38,438 nt of DNA from Vibrio mexicanus (lineage in GTDB: Bacteria; Pseudomonadota; Gammaproteobacteria; Enterobacterales; Vibrionaceae), in assembly GCF_001012815.1 (NCBI RefSeq), contig NZ_JYJP01000022.1, forward strand, positions 1 through 38,438. Reading direction: 5' to 3'. Position numbers and translations under genes: made by a program. The notes under the pieces are model-generated. The model did not search any database. It was not told the DNA's origin and saw only the letters and a program-made list of their open reading frames with translations. Shown here piece after piece: positions 34,602 through 38,438 of the stretch; the stretch's first letter is position 1, and each line of letters opens with the position of its first letter.

Positions 34602-36266
34602 ATGTTTACTCCCCAAAAAGCTTCTCATGCGCAAAAAGCATTGCTCTCGGAACGAATAAATAAGCTGACAAAAGCACTCTCAGATGGTGTTTATGAACGT
34701 GAAGATACCATTAAATTATGTCTGCTTGCAGCCCTTGCTGGTGAAAGTGTTTTCTTATTAGGCCCTCCTGGTATTGCGAAAAGTTTGATCGCAAAACGCC
34801 TCATTCAAGCGTTTGATAATTCCAGTTATTTTGAATATTTAATGACTCGATTTTCAACACCGGAGGAAGTGTTTGGCCCCTTGAGTATCCAAGAACTAAA
34901 AGATAACGGTCGTTACCTTCGATTAACAGAAGGCTACCTACCTACGGCTCAGGTCGTATTTTTGGATGAAATCTGGAAAGCGGGCCCTGCAATCCTTAAC
35001 ACTCTATTAACTGTCGTCAATGAAAAAACCTTTAAGAACGGTAGCGATGTAGAACGCGTGCCAATGAGGCTGCTTGTTTCTGCTTCCAATGAGCTTCCTG
35101 ATGACGACAGTGGCCTAGATGCCCTGTACGATCGTATGCTAGTGCGCGTATTCGTCAATCGAATCCAAAATAAGCAGAACTTCAAGTCGATGCTGACTGT
35201 TGGTACACCTCAAGAGGCGGTTATTCCAGAAGGTTTAGCGATTACCGATCAGGAATACCATGATTGGCAGCAGCAACTTGACAAGCTTGAGTTGTCCGAC
35301 ACGGTGTTTAACAAGCTCTATGAGTTGAAAACTCTTTTGGAAGAAACGGTTGAGTCTCAAGGTCTTGATATTGCCGATACTGACATGTATGTGTCTGACC
35401 GTCGATGGAAAAAGGCGGTAAAACTTCTTAAAGCGAGTGCGTTCTTTAATGGTCGCGATTCGATAAATCCTTTGGATCTTTTGCTGCTTCAAGACTGCTT
35501 ATGGAATAGTCCAGAATCGCGTGATGTCGTACGTTCGGTTATTAAGAAGTTTGCCTCTGAGCATGCTTTCGATCAGGCTGAAGTTGAAACACAAATTAAC
35601 CTTTGTAAAGAAGAACTTGATGATATTCAAGAGGCCTTAGAGTCTGAATACGGTGTCCAGCTGCTTGAAGGCGGTACATCTGGCTTACTTAAAAAGCAAA
35701 CAACGCACTCTTACGACGTTTCAGATGCCAAAAGCTACAAAGTGAACGTGACGAGTGGCATGGTCAAGCTTGTTTTGCTGCAAAGCAATATGTCCGTGAG
35801 CGAAACGGAGAAGGGCGATACTTGGTATGTGTATGTGCCTAAATCTGAACTAGAGAAAATCATTAAAGAAGGCCAAGGCGACATCAATGGCTTTGTAAAT
35901 AAGAGTACGGACATAAGCCGCCTGCACTTTGATGTGGATGGCTCGAACCAACTTGTCGTTAAAGACATCGCTAATCGTAGCGTTGTGGTGGCGATTGTGA
36001 CTAACAAAGGTATAGATACTGAGTTGTATCAGCAATGGCTAGCTAAAACAGAGCATGCTATTCAACAGCTTGATAAAGCCGACCATTTGCTGAGAAAAGC
36101 AAAATCAGATTTCCATGGTGCATTGCCACACAGCTTTGTTGAGCGTGAACTGCCGAGAGTCATGGAGGAAGGGCTGCAAAGTTTACAACGTCGCTTAGAA
36201 GCGGTTCGAGGTGAGTGTGAGCGTTCGGCTCAACGTATCAAGAATATGGATAAGTACTTTGCTTAA
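34602..36266 (+). CDS. ravA: MoxR-family AAA+ ATPase RavA
   Basis: 554 residues; E. coli RavA has 498. Walker A GPPGIAKS (54-61), Walker B VVFLDE (118-123), sensor 1 Asn163 in SASNELPDD, and arginine-finger candidates in YDRMLVRVF. The C-terminal half contains the triple-helix and discoidal LARA domains that in E. coli bind LdcI; the acidic helical region around 330-350 and the coiled end (residues 480-554) fit. RavA works with ViaA as a MoxR/VWA chaperone pair near respiratory complexes and in aminoglycoside sensitivity. viaA follows after 49 bases. Assignment of the domain edges is approximate. Confidence 0.94.
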   Translation: MFTPQKASHAQKALLSERINKLTKALSDGVYEREDTIKLCLLAALAGESVFLLGPPGIAKSLIAKRLIQAFDNSSYFEYLMTRFSTPEEVFGPLSIQELKDNGRYLRLTEGYLPTAQVVFLDEIWKAGPAILNTLLTVVNEKTFKNGSDVERVPMRLLVSASNELPDDDSGLDALYDRMLVRVFVNRIQNKQNFKSMLTVGTPQEAVIPEGLAITDQEYHDWQQQLDKLELSDTVFNKLYELKTLLEETVESQGLDIADTDMYVSDRRWKKAVKLLKASAFFNGRDSINPLDLLLLQDCLWNSPESRDVVRSVIKKFASEHAFDQAEVETQINLCKEELDDIQEALESEYGVQLLEGGTSGLLKKQTTHSYDVSDAKSYKVNVTSGMVKLVLLQSNMSVSETEKGDTWYVYVPKSELEKIIKEGQGDINGFVNKSTDISRLHFDVDGSNQLVVKDIANRSVVVAIVTNKGIDTELYQQWLAKTEHAIQQLDKADHLLRKAKSDFHGALPHSFVERELPRVMEEGLQSLQRRLEAVRGECERSAQRIKNMDKYFA

Positions 36267-36315
36267 GGGCAAAGGCTTAAAAATAAGTGCATATTTTAAA
36301 AATTAGGGGCGCGAT

Positions 36316-37761
36316 ATGCTAGGTGCTGATGGATTAAATCTTGCTTTGATGGTCGCTGAATCAGGCATTATTGATACAGCGGTAAATGACCTTATGGCGC
36401 GCTCTCAAATGATGGCGGTCACCGAAAATCCGGGTGTGAAATCTTCAATGAAGAATCACCTGATGAAATGGCGTGGCAATGTTAAGAAGCGTATTACAAA
36501 AGTTTGTGAAACCGAGCGCTTTGTTCAAGAGATCAACCTTTACCAGGAAGTGATCCACTGGGATGAAGCGACGTTTTTCGTCAAGATTAACGACGTGATC
36601 AAAAAGCTTGAGTGGCACTCTGCGTTCTACCTTCAAGCGCGTAGATTGATGGAAAAGAACAAAGGTGTGAACAACCCTATGTTCCCGCACTACTTTTGTG
36701 ACCAGTGGTATAAAAGTTTAAGCGAAGCGATCAAGCAGGCTCAAGTAAGCGAACTTGAAGCCAACAAAGAGAAAGTACTAAAGGATTTGTATCAACGCAT
36801 CGAAACCATAAGCACGATGGATGATGTTGCGATGTCAGGCGATGAAGCCCAAGTTGGCCGTCTGTGGGATATGGCTTCAGCCAAGTTAAGTAAAACCGAT
36901 CTAACGGTGATGCACCGCTTAGCGGACTTCCTGAAGAAGAATAAAGGTCTGCAAGAAATCGCAGAAAAGCTAGGTCGTATGGCAAGCCAAGTGGATGACC
37001 CTGATTTCCTTCATCAACGTGAAGATCTGCTCGAGATGGTTGAAGAACTATCCGATGAAGCCACTGACGATATTGTGGGTGTGCACGAAGGTGACGATCT
37101 TAATAAACTGCTACCAAACGAAACCATGTTCTTGGCTTACCCAGAGCTTGAAGTTGTTTTCTACAAACACTTAGTCGATAAGCGTTTGATGAACTACCGT
37201 ACTAAAGGCAAAGCGCGCACTTTGCGTAAAGTCCGTGCTCAGAAACCTGATAACTCGGATATGGAAATCGAGAAGGGGCCATTTGTCATCTGTGTCGATG
37301 CATCGGGCTCAATGAAAGGTTTCCCAGAGACCTGTGCTAAGGCGATGGCGTATGCATTGATGCAAATTGCGCTGGCAGAAGGTCGAGACTGTTACGTGAT
37401 GCTGTTTTCAACTGAGCAGATCACTTACGAGCTTACCAGGCAAGACGGTCTTCGTGAGGCGAGTGATTTCCTCTCTTATACTTTCCATGGCGGTACTGAT
37501 TTCGAGAAAGCAATTCACAACTCAATTGATATGATGAATCAAGAGAAGTATCGCAATGCCGATTTGATTGTCCTTTCAGACTTTATCGCGCCAAAACAGT
37601 CGGGTGAAATGGTGGCTAAAGTTGAAGAACTTAAGAAAACCAAAAACCGTTTTCATGCGGTTAGCGTATCCAAATATGGTAATCCGCAGCTCATGGAAAT
37701 GTTCGATCATTGTTGGTCTTACCATTCAAACTTCATGGGACGCTTAATGAAAAAGTGGTAA
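36316..37761 (+). CDS. viaA: VWA-domain protein ViaA
   Basis: 481 residues, matching E. coli ViaA (483). The N-terminal two-thirds are helical and carry no signal peptide, so the protein is cytosolic. The C-terminal von Willebrand A domain (from about 320) has the MIDAS motif DASGSMKG, the conserved Thr in GGTDFEKA and Asp in IVLSDF, so metal binding should be intact. It stimulates the RavA ATPase and forms one operon with it. AGGGG before the ATG is a fair ribosome binding site. Confidence 0.95.
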   Translation: MLGADGLNLALMVAESGIIDTAVNDLMARSQMMAVTENPGVKSSMKNHLMKWRGNVKKRITKVCETERFVQEINLYQEVIHWDEATFFVKINDVIKKLEWHSAFYLQARRLMEKNKGVNNPMFPHYFCDQWYKSLSEAIKQAQVSELEANKEKVLKDLYQRIETISTMDDVAMSGDEAQVGRLWDMASAKLSKTDLTVMHRLADFLKKNKGLQEIAEKLGRMASQVDDPDFLHQREDLLEMVEELSDEATDDIVGVHEGDDLNKLLPNETMFLAYPELEVVFYKHLVDKRLMNYRTKGKARTLRKVRAQKPDNSDMEIEKGPFVICVDASGSMKGFPETCAKAMAYALMQIALAEGRDCYVMLFSTEQITYELTRQDGLREASDFLSYTFHGGTDFEKAIHNSIDMMNQEKYRNADLIVLSDFIAPKQSGEMVAKVEELKKTKNRFHAVSVSKYGNPQLMEMFDHCWSYHSNFMGRLMKKW

Positions 37762-37837
37762 CACTGCCTGAAACGGTGTGTTCCTTGGACAATTTGCTTT
37801 AAATGTCAGCAAGTGAATTGTTTTTTTCGTTTTTTGT

Positions 37838-37865
37838 TTGACTCTCAATCCTTAATCATTAAAGT
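37838..37865 (+). promoter_or_regulatory. candidate promoter of the tRNA cluster
   Basis: TTGACT (37838-37843), 16 bases, then TAAAGT (37860-37865), followed by a GC-rich stretch (GCGGCGGGGG, 37877-37886) before tRNA-Cys. The GC-rich region downstream of the -10 is typical of stringently controlled stable-RNA promoters. Confidence 0.5.
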
Positions 37866-37910
37866 ATGCATCGAACGCGGCGGGGGTGACCTAAAGCGTT
37901 GATGAAAAAA

Positions 37911-37984
37911 GGCGTGTTGGCAGAGTGGCTATGCAGCGGATTGCAAATCCGTGGACCTCGGTTCGACTCCGGGACGCGCCTCCA
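37911..37984 (+). tRNA. tRNA-Cys (anticodon GCA)
   Basis: 74 bases with encoded CCA. Acceptor GGCGTGT pairs with ACGCGCC (one wobble), anticodon loop ATTGCAAAT reads GCA, T arm CCTCGGTTCGACTCCGGG is standard. First of a cluster; tRNA-Gly begins 3 bases later. Confidence 0.96.
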
Positions 37985-37987
37985 TTT

Positions 37988-38063
37988 GCGACACTAGCTC
38001 AGTTGGTAGAGCGCAACCTTGCCAAGGTTGAGGTCACGAGTTCGAACCTCGTGTGTCGCTCCA
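37988..38063 (+). tRNA. tRNA-Gly (anticodon GCC)
   Basis: 76 bases with encoded CCA. Acceptor GCGACAC/GTGTCGC perfect, anticodon stem CAACC/GGTTG with loop TTGCCAA (GCC), T arm ACGAG-TTCGAAC-CTCGT. This is the intact parent of the two repeats that follow. Confidence 0.97.
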
Positions 38064-38117
38064 ATTTCTTTACGAAGAAAGCGGAATAGTCTTCATCGTA
38101 CTTAACGGTGACAAAAA

Positions 38118-38207
38118 ACGACACTAGCTCAATTAGTTGAGCGCAACCTTGCCAAGGTTGAGGTCACGCTTAAGTTTAAGAGAAAGTGAACCTCGTGTGT
38201 CGCTCCA
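38118..38207 (+). pseudogene. tRNA-Gly-like RNA 1 (remodelled T arm)
   Basis: 90 bases. Acceptor strands match tRNA-Gly except that base 1 is A (A-C mismatch with base 72). D stem GCTC/GAGC, anticodon stem and GCC anticodon are kept. In the T arm, five bases (AGTTC) are replaced by 19 (CTTAAGTTTAAGAGAAAGT), so the GTTCGA loop motif is lost; CGCTT can instead pair with AAGTG. Encoded CCA present. Unlikely to be a normal elongator tRNA. Confidence 0.75.
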
Positions 38208-38261
38208 ATTTCTTTACGAAGAAAGCGGAATAGTCTTCATCGTACTTAACGGTGACAAAAA

Positions 38262-38351
38262 ACGACACTAGCTTAATTGATTGAGTACAACCTTACCAAG
38301 GTTGAGGTCACGCTTAAGTTTAAGAGAAAGCGAACCTCGTGTGTCGCTCCA
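38262..38351 (+). pseudogene. tRNA-Gly-like RNA 2 (remodelled T arm, anticodon ACC)
   Basis: 90 bases, same T-arm replacement as copy 1. The D stem is GCTT/GAGT, still pairable through G-U wobbles; the new arm is CGCTT/AAGCG, where copy 1 has AAGTG, so a G-U pair has become G-C. The anticodon position reads ACC instead of GCC. Its final GCTCCA is also part of a downstream hairpin (38346-38369). Confidence 0.7.
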
Positions 38352-38369
38352 TATTTTGAAGTATGGAGC
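38346..38369 (+). promoter_or_regulatory. hairpin capturing the CCA end of the last tRNA-like unit
   Basis: GCTCCATA (38346-38353), loop TTTTGAAG, TATGGAGC (38362-38369): a perfect 8-bp stem that uses the 3' acceptor strand and CCA of unit 2. Further small hairpins follow up to the window edge (AGTAT/ATACT at about 38382-38400, CGCAAT/ATTGCG at about 38420-38437). No T run follows the first, so it is not a standard terminator. The cluster continues beyond the window. Confidence 0.5.
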
Positions 38370-38438
38370 TTAGGTACTTAGAAGTATTAAGTTCGATACT
38401 AAAGATGGTGTTTGACCCATCGCAATAAAGAATTGCGT

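Larger units (their letters stand above)
38064..38351 (+). repeat. two tandem 144-nt units, each spacer plus remodelled tRNA-Gly
   Basis: Unit 1 is 38064-38207 and unit 2 is 38208-38351, exactly 144 bases each, differing at about seven positions. Each begins with a 54-base spacer carrying the hairpin TTTCTT-TACG-AAGAAA (UNCG-class loop) and ends with a 90-base tRNA-Gly-like sequence terminating in CCA. The spacers of the two units are identical. The layout recalls the rtT repeats of the E. coli tyrT operon, where 178-bp repeats contain the tRNA 3' end; here the whole tRNA is included. Confidence 0.9.

Noticed and set aside
38064..38351. tRNA-Gly repeats as phage or island attachment-site scars
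   Set aside because: Repeats cover the entire tRNA plus spacer with constant 144-nt period, and no integrase or cargo is nearby.
38262..38351. Unit 2 as a functional tRNA-Gly with ACC anticodon
   Set aside because: The T loop GTTCGA is missing and base 1-72 is mismatched, so normal tRNA folding and EF-Tu use are unlikely.

Overview
The window looks like a chromosomal segment of a marine Vibrio (Gammaproteobacteria, mid-40s % GC by eye). Support comes from a VemP-like arrest peptide ahead of a secDF operon, phhA-phhB, ravA-viaA, a ToxR-family regulator with an overlapping partner gene, a GH19 chitinase with chitin-binding modules, a globin-coupled diguanylate cyclase, and a tRNA-Cys/tRNA-Gly cluster. 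No insertion sequence, integrase, phage gene or CRISPR array was seen.

Layout. 0-5 kb: an atypical CDF cation transporter, a LysR regulator divergent from a small SAM methyltransferase, and acetoacetyl-CoA synthetase. 5-6.4 kb: phenylalanine hydroxylase and pterin dehydratase, divergent from the acetoacetyl-CoA synthetase gene with a TyrR-type box between them; together these fit Phe/Tyr catabolism ending in acetoacetate. 6.4-9.4 kb: a CHASE-GGDEF-EAL protein with a Fur-box-like promoter, and a secreted helical protein. 9.5-13.6 kb: an SH3-like membrane protein, then vemP-secD-secF, with an intergenic RNA that can fold over the secD ribosome binding site. 13.7-16.3 kb: small proteins, a YjjG-type nucleotidase, and an operon of an ABM-fold protein and a YafY/WYL regulator. 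16.6-28.6 kb: an accessory block with a small membrane peptide, a LysR regulator, two tandem paralogous amidohydrolases, a membrane protein, a secreted GH19 chitinase, and two tandem paralogous MFS exporters, the second behind a long hairpin-forming leader. 28.7-31 kb: a VtrA/VtrC-like (ToxR-family) pair divergent from an outer-membrane protein. 31-34.3 kb: globin-coupled diguanylate cyclase, cytochrome c, threonine aldolase, Nudix hydrolase. 34.6-37.8 kb: ravA-viaA. 37.9-38.4 kb: tRNA-Cys, tRNA-Gly, and two 144-nt tandem repeats, each holding a remodelled tRNA-Gly-like sequence.

Sequence quality. Seven genes (GGDEF-EAL, secF, yjjG, LysR, amidohydrolase 1, MFS 1 and probably the YafY 3' end) are broken by frameshifts. 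Every one is repaired by adding a single base, nearly always in or beside a homopolymer run, and the repaired lengths match paralogues or family norms. Base-calling deletions explain this better than real gene decay. These genes are given at full span with the break noted.

Most notable: the tRNA-Gly-derived tandem repeats with a replaced T arm; the vemP-secD RNA switch; the long inverted repeat ahead of MFS 2; the doubled amidohydrolase/MFS block; and a Fur-box-like site on the promoter of a c-di-GMP gene.
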